In this document: positions 1 to 10,712 of the stretch, one piece after another
Layout of the letters: every line of letters starts with the position of its first letter
Numbering within the stretch: position 1 is the stretch's first letter
DNA from: Struthio camelus
Taxonomy: Eukaryota > Chordata > Aves > Struthioniformes > Struthionidae
Assembly (NCBI RefSeq): GCF_040807025.1
Contig: NC_090951.1
Coordinates: 29,911,573 to 29,975,572, forward strand
DNA length: 64,000 bases
Reading direction: 5' to 3'
Position numbers and translations under genes: made by a program
The notes under the pieces: generated by a model
The model's database searches: none
What the model was told of the DNA's origin: nothing
What the model saw: only the letters and a program-made list of their open reading frames with translations

Positions 1-711
1 GGCCCGTGCCGCCCCGCGCCGGCCGCGCCCGTGGGGTGGCGGCGGCACCTGCCCCGGCCCCGTCCGAGGCCGGCAGCGGGGCTGGCGGCTCCGCGCTCGC
101 AGGCGGGCGTGGGGCGCGCCGTGCCCGGGTCGCGGGCCGCCTGCCCAGCCGGCCTGGCCGCCCCCTGGCGGCGGGGTCCGCCGTCCCCTCTTGGGCCGGC
201 TTGTCGCGCCCCGCGTGGGGCCCTGGGCGCGGACTCGCGCTGGCCGTGGCGGCTCTGGGGGTGTCCGCAGCCCCACCGCCCCCTTCCTCCCCGACGGGAG
301 CAGGCCTCTGCCCCCTCCCTTTGAGGCTCAAACAGGAAAGCGCACATCTGCTTTTCCGTCTCCTTCAGTGGCCAGGCCTGGCAGGTGGTCCGCGCGGAGG
401 GTGCCGATGCCTTCGTGCCCGCTACCGTTATCGCTAGAGCAGCCCCAGTGCTGAGAAGATTTGGGCGTTTGGTGCCAACTGAGCAGCAAATGAGACGGGG
501 AGGAAGGGTTTGGGAGCAAGGAGGGGAAGAGGAAGGGGGCGAAGCTCGGGACTCCTGCAAAAGGAGGAAGGAGCCGGTGTGCTCTGGCGTTGGCGCTCCC
601 TTCTCTCCAGCAGCTTGCGCAGGAGCTCTGCGCAGCGACCACCGATCGCCTCCTCTTGGGGTCTGTCTGCGAGCCTGCCTCGCACCTGACCCTCCTCCTC
701 CTCCACCGCAG
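1..711 (+). other. PARD6A: PARD6A intron 1 (3' part), GC-rich
   Basis: Very GC-rich sequence ending in a pyrimidine tract and the acceptor CTCCACCGCAG at 701-711. No segment here reads like the expected PAR6 first exon, which should end in the VEVKSK-type first strand of the PB1 domain. The first exon is therefore taken to lie left of the window. The long open frames here are a by-product of high GC content. Confidence 0.6.
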
Positions 712-3700
712 TTCGACGCCGAGTTTCGCCGCTTTGCCGTGAAGCGCTCCAGCGTGGGCAGCTTCCAGGACTTCTACCGCCTGCTGCAGACCGTGCACCA
801 GATCCCCCGCGTGGACGTGCTGCTGGGCTACACGGACGTCCACGGCGACTTGCTGCCCATCAACAACGATGACAACTACCACAAGGCCCTGTCCTCCGCC
901 AGCCCCCTCCTCAGGGTCATCATCCAGAAAAAGGGTGAGCGCGAGCCGCCGGGGCTGGAGAAGGGGGCCGGAGCTGGCCCCCGAGTGGGCCGTGTGGCCG
1001 CGCTCACCTTGCCGAGCCGGGATGTCCTCCAAGGAGCAGGCGAGCGGGTTGAGCCGATGCACCGTGGTACCTCCGGTCCCGCGTTGGGGCCGCGCTGCTC
1101 CCTCCGCCGAATTGAGGGTGTGCCGCGGTAAGGCCTCGTGCCTCGCTGGAGGCTCCCGGCCGCGAAGGCAGCCGAGAGGGGCCGCTCCGCCCTGGCGAGC
1201 GGCTGCGAATGGCCCGGCCTGCGCCCCGCTTTCCCGGCCGAAGAGGGGCAATCCTCAGGGTTCGCCGCTTTGAGTTGCGTTTCCAGCCGGGCTCGCGTGG
1301 GCTCCATAAAAACGCAGCGTGTTCTTGCGCCTGCCGCCGCTGGGAGCCCCATCCGCTCCCTCCCCTAAGGCCGCCGAAGCAATCGTTTCGGCAGGGCTCT
1401 CCGGGCTGCTGGGCTCAGCTGATTTTGTTGTTGCTGTTTCTTTTTCCAGTGGGAGGAGACCTGTCTCTTCCCCGGCAGCCCAGGGGCTTGTCCTGACCAC
1501 AGAGGCTTGCTCTCGGAGAGCAGCTTCCTCGGTTTGGAGCGCGAAAGAGCCACGATAGCAGCATTCCTGGGAAGGCTGCTGGCGCTATAAAGATGAAACC
1601 GAAACCCTTCTAGTGACAAACACCTTGGGTATGTCTCGCCTTCATCGGGGCAGATGGAGATGAGGACAGCCCGTGAGATTGCCCAGTTTATTAGTGCCGA
1701 GGCTTTTTAAGCATCAAGCAAAAGTCCACAAAGCTGTCGCCTGCTCGGGAAGCTCTGGCTTCAACGACGCAGCGCCCGGCGCAGCCTGGGGCTCCCAGCT
1801 GAAGTCTGGGCGAAGCCCTGGGCGAGCAGCAACGCCTTGCCGCGTCTCAGCGGGCGCCTCTGGCCGTTGTGCTGCTGAGCCGGGTTTCTCTTGCATCGGG
1901 GTGATGCAGGAGGCACTCGACTTGTGTTTCATTCCTCCGGGGCTAAGTGGGGCCCAGGAGGCCTTTCTGTCTGAGCTGGCGTTTGCCCCTGCATGGCCGG
2001 GGGACGTGGGGAGATAGAGAGGATCGAGGCTGGAGGCAGGGAGGGGAGGCTGGGGCCCACGATGGGCTTCGGGAGCTGCCACCGGCAGCGGCCTCTCCGC
2101 GGTGCTCCCCGAGCCCGGCTGCAGGAAATCCAGGCAGCGGGCGATGCGTCTGTCGCTCCTCTTCTCGGTGGAGGGAAAGCAGAGGCGGAGGAAGAGGTAA
2201 ATGACTTGCCCGAGGTCGTGGATCCGGCCAGGCCAGCGTGCCCAGATCTTCCTGGCATCTGGGTGGCCGAGCAGCTCTCCCTCGTCCCCGGCTCGGGTGG
2301 CGTTGGTGCAGGCCTGCAGCCGGCTTTTCCCGTTCCCCGAGCCGAGGGCCGGACCTGGGCTCCGGAGCGGGAAGCGGCTCGGGGCTGGGACGCGGGCTCG
2401 CGCTGGGGCTGCAGCAGGGAGCGTCGTTCCTGGCTGGGAAAAGCCCGCGAGGGGCAGCTGGCTGCCTGCCCTTGGGAGAGGGGGACCACGGGGACAGCAG
2501 AGGGGCAGGAGGCATTCGGAGGGGCCGGGAGCGATCCCTGTGTGAGTCGCATCTGATTTAAAATGGATCCAGGTCACCCCAGGGCTGGGCTGTAGTCAAA
2601 CCAGTCCGGATCGGCTGGGAATGCGGCTGCAGCGCCTCGTTCTCGCTATGAACTCCATTTCTCTCTGTGCCGTCGCCCCGTTGGCTGCCTCCTTAGCTGG
2701 ACTCTTGCACAGAGGCAGCGAGAGTCCCCGCGGGTCCTGCTCGCAGGGGGCTTGTGGCCACCTTGGTGGGATACGTGGGAAAGGGGGCTCGGCTGGGGAG
2801 GCGGGCGCCCGCGGGTGCTGTGCCGAGGACTCTCACCGCTCCGCTCGCGGGGCAGCCCGGCTGTGGACGGCAGCGCTGCAGTGCCCCCATGGGTCCTCTT
2901 TGGGCTGCAGGGCCAGGCTGGCTGGAGGAAAAGCGGGGCCTGGCCCGGGCTCTCGGGAAGGCCGAGAAAGCCCCGCACCGCTAGCAGGATGGGGCCACCA
3001 TCGGCCTCGGCTGTGGACCTGCCTGGCCCAGCCGCTCCGCGCCCCTCGGCTCGACCCCAGGGAGAGGAACCGCTCGCTGCAATAGCTGTGGGAAAGCCTC
3101 GACCGCCCTTCCCCAAGCTAAAAATAAGCAAGGGAGTATTGCAGAGAGATATTTATAACCCAGGAGCCCTGGCAGGCTGGCTTGTCCTGGGAGAAACCCT
3201 GCTGCCTCTGGGCTTCGTGCGTGTCCTAGCGCCCATCCGGCTGGAGCGGGGTCTGGGTGCTGCCAGGGGGCACCCGGGGCGCTCTGGCCCCCTGGGCAGA
3301 CGCTGCTCCTCGATGGCACAGGGGAGCTGCTGCTTGCCCCTTGCTGTGGCACCGGGGCCAGGCTCTCTGTTACCGTTACCATCTTTCTAATGACGTTGGG
3401 GGTTATTTCAGGACTGGATGCTTTACTGCGTTGGATGGCAGGATAACCCATCGATGCAGGCTGGGCCCCGTGGGCTAAGCTGGGTGCTGCTGAAAAGGCT
3501 CCGGGGGTGCTGGTCATGCCAGGCTGAACCTGAGCCGGCAGTTGCTCTCGTGGCACATGAAGCAGTCTGTGTGCCAGGCAGTTAGGAGGAGCGTGGTCTG
3601 CAGATCGAGGGAGGCTGATATCCCCCAGTGGAGGCACCAGCAATGCCGCCTCCAGTTTTGGGCTCCTCACATCCAAAAGGGCATGCAGAAACCAGAGAGG

Positions 3701-5794
3701 GACCAGAGGATGCTCCCAGATGGCTGGGGCCTAGGTAGGAAGTGGTGGAGCTGGGCCCCATGGGGCTGCTGGAGGGGAGGCCCTGGAGTGATCACCCAGG
3801 GCAGGTTCAAGGAGGATGGAGCCAAGCTCTTCCAGGTGGTGCCAGACAGTGGAAGGAGAGACGGTGCCCCCAAATTATGGGTCGGGAGGCTTGGGGAGGG
3901 GCCCTGAAGCCACCGCTTCCCCAGGGTGTGAGTGCAGCCCAGGGAGAGGTCACTGGGAGTTGGGGGTTCTCCGTCCTCAGGGAGGGCAGGAGTCGGTGGG
4001 ACTCAGCTGCCCTGATCTGGTGCCAGCGACAGCCTGGGGACGAGGGGCCCTGGCAGTCCCTTCCCACAAACACTGCTGCAGGTCCTCCAAGGCCAGCAGA
4101 TCCCCCGATCACGTGGCCTCACTCGCCCTCAGGGTGACTCAGCCCTGGGGAGCTCTTTGGCATTATAGCACGCAAGCCCCTGGCAAGTGGCACGAGCTTG
4201 TCTGACCTTCCTCCTCCTTCTCCTCCTTGCATGGTGCAGCCAGGTGACCTACGAGGCCCGTGTGCTGCACAGCCACTGTTGGGGACAGGCCCAGGGTGCC
4301 AGCACTGTGAGCTGGGGCAGGGGCCGCTCCGGGGGCTGTGTCAGGGCACCGCTGCCCCTCGCTGCCTTCAGCTCCTGCAGGCTGGGTGCAACGGCTCCCT
4401 GTGGCTCCTGTTGCGGCGAGCCCAGTCGAACTGCCTCTGCAGAGCTGGCACCCCGAGGGCAGGACGGGCTAAGGGTGCGTGCCCAGCATCAGTGTGGCAG
4501 GGTGGATTCACCCACTGGGAGGGCCCTGAGAGTGCCTGCACCCTCCTTGTGTCGGGGCAGCTGGTGCCAGGTTCCCTCTCCATGAACCCAAACTGGGGCA
4601 CTGCTCCGGGGCCATCAGAGCTGGCAGCTCCAGCGTCGAGCTGGCAGCTCCAGCGTTAAGCTGCAGAGTTTGGCTTAAAGTGTGATTAAGGCTGAATCAC
4701 TGACTAGATCCCACTAATCCTGGCCTCATGTATGCTGGGTAATCCCAGGAGATGAGCCCAGCGGCTCTGCAGGGGTAGATCCGTGCTAGAGGCGTGCCCC
4801 AGCAGAGACGGGCTGCAGGAAAAGCCAGGGCGATGCTCCGGAGAAAACAGACCCATGAGACCTGGGAGCAGGGCGCTTCTCCCACTGGGTCCTGCAATAG
4901 CCAGGGCCAAAGGACCTGGTTCCCCAAGTCACTGGGTAATGGCTAGGGCAGGAGGTGCTGGCTGGCTGAGCGCTGCCTAACCCTGCATCCCCTTTCCTTT
5001 CTGCAGCAGAGTCCGATGCCAGCGTCTTCGCCTCCAACTCCTTGCAGCGGAAGAAGAAGGGGCTGCTGCGCCCCGCACACTACCGGGCCAAGCCTCACCT
5101 CCTCATCGGCATGCCTCAGGACTTCCGGCAGATCTCATCCATCATCGACGTGGACATCCTGCCCGAGACCCACCGCCGCGTCCGGCTACACAAGCACGGC
5201 TCTGACAAGCCGCTGGGCTTCTACATCCGCGATGGGGTCAGCGTGCGCGTGGCCCCGCAGGGTGTTGAGAAGGTGCCTGGCATCTTCATCTCCCGCCTGG
5301 TGAAGGGTGGCTTGGCAGAGAGCACGGGGCTGCTGGCCGTGAGTGACGAGATCCTGGAGGTCAATGGCATCGACGTGGCTGGCAAGTCCCTGGACCAGGT
5401 GACGGACATGATGGTGGCCAACAGCCACAACCTCATCATCACTGTCAAGCCGGCCAACCAGCGCAACAATGTCATCCGCAGCAGCAAGGCCTCAGGCAGT
5501 TCGGGCATGTCCACGGACAGCACCCCCAGCCAGCAGACGCCCAGCCCGGCCTCGCAGTACTTGAGCAACTACAGCACGGCTGAGAGCGACGAGGAGGGCG
5601 ACCTTGTCATCGAGAGCGACAGCACGCCTCACTACATCCCCAGCAGCTGCCCCAACGGGGGCCCTGCCCACAGACCCCTCCAGCGGAGCCTGTCCCCACA
5701 CAGCTCGCGGGGCTCCCTGCAGTCGCTCGGCAGCCACAACGGCAGCCCCGGCCGGGGCAGCGGGCGGGAGGATGGCACCCTCCTCACCCTATAG
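712..5794 (+). CDS. PARD6A: PARD6A, partitioning defective 6 homolog alpha (5' incomplete)
   Basis: Adaptor of the PAR3/PAR6/aPKC polarity complex at apical cortex and tight junctions, which binds active CDC42. Two exons are visible: 712-934 and 5007-5794, joined in phase 1 across a GTGAGC donor and a CTGCAG acceptor, giving 336 residues. The first exon encodes most of the PB1 domain (starts FDAEFRRF, contains [16 protein letters not shown]). The basic lysine expected to contact aPKC would lie in the missing first exon. The second exon begins [18 protein letters not shown]. It then carries the semi-CRIB segment ([20 protein letters not shown]) running into a PDZ domain with the ligand loop PLGFYIRDG, through [14 protein letters not shown]-like sequence (here ITVKPANQ). 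A Ser/Pro-rich tail ends GTLLTL. The paralogue choice (A rather than B or G) rests mainly on the neighbours ENKD1, C16orf86 and GFOD2; the tail itself resembles PARD6B. Confidence 0.93.
935..5006 (+). other. PARD6A: PARD6A intron 2
   Basis: A 4.1-kb GC-rich intron between a GTGAGC donor and a pyrimidine-rich CTGCAG acceptor. It contains a diverged CR1 fragment near 3590-3905 and a perfectly abutting two-copy 20-bp duplication at 4621-4660 (18 of 20 bases the same). No further coding exon was recognised. Confidence 0.75.
3590..3905 (+). repeat. CR1 LINE 3' fragment (old, diverged)
   Basis: The order of blocks is that of the CR1 3' region: a 'GTCTGCAGATCGAGGGAGG' stretch, then 'CAGTTTTGGGCTCCTCACA', then the 'caagaggatggagccaagctcttccaggtggtgcc' block. 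It lacks the terminal octamers. A similar copy lies in the opposite orientation near 28495-28800, and both share the less usual stretch CCCCCAAATTATGGGT. Confidence 0.7.
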
Positions 5795-6128
5795 CCACGG
5801 GGCCCCCCTCCCACGAGACCCTTCGCAGCAGCGTTACGGGCCAGGCTATGTGGCCGGCCGGGTTTCCTCGCTGCCAGACTGTTTGTGGGCACCAGGGCAA
5901 TGACAGGGGCTGCTGGGGAGGGTGCAGAGCCGGTGCTGCCCCCCTGCCCTCCCCCAGCACCCATGCCCCCAGGGAGCCCCGCTGCGCTTCCTGCTCGGGC
6001 CAAGCACTGCCCATCCGAGCCCCCAGGCCTCCCTCTCCTCCTTCTTCCAAACAAATGTTTTTTTGTTTTTTGGTTTTTTAAATTGTTTTATCAAAATATG
6101 CATCATCAATTAATATATTGCAATGGAC

Positions 6129-6134
6129 AGTAAA
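6129..6134 (+). terminator. PARD6A: Candidate PARD6A poly(A) signal (AGTAAA)
   Basis: After the stop at 5792-5794 there is no nearby AATAAA on the plus strand. AGTAAA, a known weaker hexamer variant, occurs 335 bases downstream, after a T-rich and AT-rich stretch (6050-6120). The 3' UTR would be about 350 bases. This is an inference from the hexamer alone. Confidence 0.4.
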
Positions 6135-8779
6135 ACCTTTTCTAGAAAGCTCTCCCACTTGTCCGTGTTTCACTTCACTGCAGGGGTCAGGCCCCATTGA
6201 GCCCAGCTGCCCTGGGGCTAATGGGGCCATGGCACAGCCCTCTCGAGGACAGCAGTCAGCCTCGGCGCTGGGAGACGGGGCTGGCCTGGCCCACGGTCTG
6301 TCCCCTGGGAGCCTGTTGGCTCTGCTACAAGTCTTGCAACTGCCTGTGTACTCAATGCATGTTTTCTGGCAAGAAGGGCCATAGAGCTCCCCATGTGGGG
6401 GACAGCAGCTAGGGACCCAAGCCATCCTGCAGCCTTGCTGGAGGGGCACCCAGCACGTATGTCTGCACAGCAAGGGCCAAGAGCTGTGACCACAGTGCAG
6501 GAGCTGCCAGCCTTTGGTGGGTCTACGTGACCCCACCCCCTGGCCCCTTTGCTGGATCTAGGTGACCCCCCCCCCTCCACCAGCAGGATGCTTCAGAGAG
6601 GCCCATTGCAGGGAGGAGTAGGGGTGTGGGAGGACCCTGGGCCACGTCCCTTCCCTGGGCCATGTCCCTTCCCTGTCCCATGGTGTGGGCCCAGGCTGTC
6701 TTGGGCAGCAAGCCTGGCATGCTATCTGACACAGCCTCACCTACCCCAGTCCCACCTTGTCCCTGCTGCAATGTGCTGACTACTCGGTGGACAGCTCACA
6801 CAGCATCCCAGCACCTTTACGCTCTCTCTCCCAGGGCCCTGTGCCTAAGCCTCAGGCTAATGGGCAGTGGCAGCTGGCATGGGCCATTGCCAGGCTGTAG
6901 TTGCAGCTTTGCTGCCAGCCTGGCCCAGCCCAAGGACAACAGAGGAGCTATAGCAACTGCTCCTCCAAGCAGCTCCCTGCCTACAAGGAGGATGAGACAT
7001 GGGTTGGAGCAAGAACCCAGTGGGGCAAGCGCTTCCACAGGCCAGTCAGACTCATAACAGTGGTGGCTTTTCCTTCTCACACCTGGAAGCAGGCCTGGCC
7101 AGATGATAGCTGGATGGCCCCGTGGTCCTTCAGCACTTTCTCTCCATACCCTCTGCAGCATTAGCCACACAACACCTGCATCTAGGCCCAACACCATCTA
7201 GGTATCTGCATCAAGGCCCATCACTGCCCTCCACTGCCACCAGCTGCCATGGTCAGCTGGCCTGCCACAGCAAGGGAAACAGGAGGATGGCCACTGGCCA
7301 CATTTGCCAGGGAAGTGGCCCAGATTCAAGCTCCAGGAGCAGGTCTGCAGGTAAGGATCATGTGAGCCCAGTACTTTTCCACTCTGCTTGCCTGAGCAGG
7401 GTACATGCAGGCAGGATGCGCAAGGGCAGCCAGCTGGGATGTCAGATCCCTTCACTGCACAAGGGCTCTCCCAGTTGCTTAAAAAGCCTATGCAAAGTGA
7501 GTCCAGTTGCTGCCCAGGCTAACCCAATGGCATCCCCAGCTTGACTCATAGCCGTACAGGCTGAGCTTCCCAAACAGCTGCAGCTCAGGTGGAGGCACAC
7601 CTGGCTGTGATGTCCCTGGGGATGTGGCTTTCCCCAGGCACTGCATCCATCACCTCCCATGCAGCTCCTCGTCCCAGGGTCTGGACCACAGCCCTCCTTG
7701 GCTACTGTGGCAATGCAGCCTTTGCCCAGCCTTGCCTGCGGGTTCCTGCCATGAACCCCTTGGTTCGCCTCGCCAGCAGCTGGATGGGAAGCCATTGCAT
7801 CAATTTATTGAGAATCATCCCAGTGGGCTGGCGCTCCCTGCCGGAGGGCCCTACAAACACAGGGTCTCTTTGCGGGTGCTACTGCCAACAGCCCATGGTG
7901 GGACGTAAGAGCATGGGACATGGAAGACCTGCAGCTTTCAGGGCCTGAAGGGACTACACTGATTCTCATTTTTTACTATGGCTGGAGAGCAGCCCAGGCC
8001 CCAGTCCTACCTGGAGCATGCAGGATCTTAGAAGCCCAACAGAGGACTGAGGCTCAGAGCCGCTCCACATGCCCCAGTCCCCCCAAACAGGACAGCTGAG
8101 GGTTTCCAAGTCCGGGACAGCCAGCCAAGCTGTTGTGCCGGGGAGGGGGGGGGATGCTCACAGCACACTGAACCAGGCCCCAGACAGACAAGAGAGCAAA
8201 CCAGACAGCAAAGCTGGTTAAGCCAGACTTGGTTATGGCAGGGAGGTACACGGGGGCTCATTTACATGGCCCTCAGGCTGCCCAGCAGCAGGGCTGGTGC
8301 TGCTCTAACCGCAGCTCTAACCTAGCACAGTCCACTCTCGCGGTGGTCTGCTTGCCACGAGGACAGCCCCAAAGGAGCTGGGGGCACTTCTTCCAGTTTG
8401 GCATCCTGCCTTCTCCAGCTTTCAAGCCCAGAAAGCTTCAGCTGCAGTTGGCAGCAGCATCTTTCCTCGATGTACCAGGGCACCACAGAGCACCAGGCAC
8501 TGCTGAGCACGAGGAACCGCAGAGCATCAGCATCAGCAAAGAGGCTGCGAGCAGAGTTAGACCCGTCTGCAACAGCCCTGCACTGAGACTGCTTGTCATG
8601 GCATAGAGATGCTCTAGATTCCCACCCCCTCAAGCCCAGCAGCATCTAGAAAAGTGCTGAAGAGCAATAGCTAAGTGACCAGCACCATGCCTGTTCCCCA
8701 TCCTTATAGAAAAGAGAATTTCCCTCTTTCTCTTTGGCCAGCCTGAGCCACAGCTCTGAGCAAGCAGGCTCAGCTGAAG

Positions 8780-9512
8780 TCCGTACTAGGGCAGATCCTG
8801 TTCAACATCTTCACCAGGGACGGGGACAAAAGCTCTGAGTGCACCACCACCACCTCGTCTGCAGAAAACAATTAATTGTTGTGTGCTGTAGGACAAGGCT
8901 GCCTGTCAAAGGGACCTCAATTACCTGGAAGAAAGGCCAACCAGGACCTCATGAAGTTCAGCAGAGGGAAATGCGAAATCCTGCCCCGAGGATGGAATAA
9001 GCCCATGCAACACGACAGGTTGGGGCAACTGGCTGAGGAACAGGTCTGCAAAAAGGACTGGGAGAGCTGGTAGAGGTCAAGTTGTCTACAAACCAGCAGT
9101 GTGCCCTCACAGTGGTGAAGGCCAACTGCACCTGGGCTGCCCTGTAAGAGCACTACGAGTAGGTCAAGGGAAGTGATTATTTCCATTCACTCAGCACTTG
9201 GGAGGCTGCATCTGAATACCGTGTTCAACATTCACCCCCTCCCCAAGCAGTGAAAGGACAAGAGGAAACTGGCACAAGTTGCAACAAGGGAACTTCTGAT
9301 GGGACTTCGGGAGAAAAAAAAGTGTTTCCCATGAAAGTGGTGCAGCCCTGGGACTGAGGCCCAGAGATTGCCATACTCAGAGATTTTTCAAACTCAGCTG
9401 GACAAGGCCCTGAGCAGCCTGATCTAGCTGTGGAGCTGGCCCTGCTCTGAGTAGGAGATGGACTAGGACCCTCTAGAGATCCCTTCTAGCTTAAATCCTT
9501 TTAGGGTTCACG
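8780..9512 (+). repeat. CR1 LINE 3' portion
   Basis: Matches the CR1 ORF2 end and 3' UTR order. It has a segment reading 'aaccaggacctcatgaagttca', then 'gtgtgccctcacag.ggtgaaggccaac', then the 'gtggtgcag..ctgggac' and 'ctggacaaggccctgagcagcctgatc' blocks. It ends near 'ggactaggaccctctagagatccc'. It is diverged and truncated at the 5' end. Confidence 0.85.
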
Positions 9513-9934
9513 CAGCAGGATCATTGCAAAGGCCTGCAAATGTCTACCTATGGCATCTGATGGCAAGGAGGCAGCGAGCTCACCTCCACTCTGACACCTG
9601 CCCTGATGTATCCTGAGCACCTCAAGACTGGGATCTGGCTGGATTTCTGCTCATGTTTGGCTTCTCCACTCACAAGTCCACCAATGCGTCCCACCCCAAC
9701 ATCCCAGCGCTCCGAGACCTAACTGCACTGGCCGCTTCAGGCTTGCAGAGCCTGCTGCCATCACATACAGCCCACAGCCTCCCCACAGGGGGCCCATGGC
9801 TCTTCTCTCGGTTGCATTACATCAGTGCTTCTGGTTTCCACTGGCCCACCGCCACCATCACCACTCCTCAGGCCCTGCTGAGCCTGCTTGGAACTACAAT
9901 TTGCTACACACATCAATGGATGGAAACAAGATGT

Positions 9935-9940
9935 TTTATT
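9935..9940 (-). terminator. ENKD1: Candidate ENKD1 poly(A) signal
   Basis: TTTATT on the plus strand reads AATAAA on the minus strand, about 775 bases past the ENKD1 stop. No closer canonical hexamer was noticed, so this is a candidate only; CR1 lies just beyond it. Confidence 0.35.
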
Positions 9941-10712
9941 GGAGCACATCCTGCTCCATGGACAATGAAGGATTTCTACAGACACCCTGCTGGGTTGGCT
10001 ACCGACAGATCCCCCCGCTGCCGCCCCAGCTCTTCCCTGGGAGGGAAGGACTGGAACACTATGCCCCTTTCCCTTGAGCTGTCCTTGACCTGCTGAACAC
10101 ATCCAGCAGGTCAGAGGGTGCACAGGCACCAACTGCGTGCTCAGGATAGCTTAGCGCTGAGGCCCAGGGCATGCATGGCAGACATGCAGCACCCGTTTTT
10201 TTTGTAGCTGCAGCTGGTCAGGCTGCCTCTAAGCGCAGCCAAGTCTGCCATGGACTTGGCAGACTTGCCCTGCCATGGGCAGGAACGAGCCATGCCCATG
10301 GTCTAGTTAAAGAGAGAAAGGGGCACAAGGAGCACCAGACCCAGAGGCAGCAGCATGGGAGATCTCCTACCAGTTTCCAGAAACAGGGAAATAAGAGGTG
10401 ATGAGATTCATCCCATGGATCAAGAGCACAGAGAGCAGATCTCTGTGAGAAGTCAAGCACTACAGAAACAACTGTTCTCCACACTGCACAGCAGAGACAG
10501 TAAATTAACCCATCTCCTTGCCTGTCCCCGGGATGAGACACAACCTTGGAGAGTGAACAAGAGATGCCGACTGCACGTTAGACAATGTATCAGCACCTGC
10601 ATGGGCCCAGGGTCCTGAACTTGCCTTCTTCCCTCCCAAACTGACTACCAGCCTTTCTCCAGCGATGAAGGGTGTTCACACAAAGCAGCACAACACACCA
10701 ACCCTCACAGGC

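Larger units (their letters stand above)
6150..10700. other. Intergenic / 3' flanks of PARD6A and ENKD1
   Basis: The two genes converge here. The stretch holds a CR1 copy (about 8780-9512) and a few homopolymer runs of C and G (6570s and 8140s). There is a minus-strand AATAAA near 9935 that could end ENKD1 transcripts. No conserved coding segment was recognised on either strand. Confidence 0.6.

Noticed and set aside
6-454. Long GC-rich open frames at the left edge as a possible PARD6A first exon.
   Set aside because: None contains the PAR6 start or the VEVKSK-type strand joined to a donor in phase 0; the sequence reads as intron.
9760-10132. Opposed open frames of about 90-150 codons between PARD6A and ENKD1.
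   Set aside because: No family resemblance, and they lie in the probable ENKD1 3' flank beside CR1; taken as chance.
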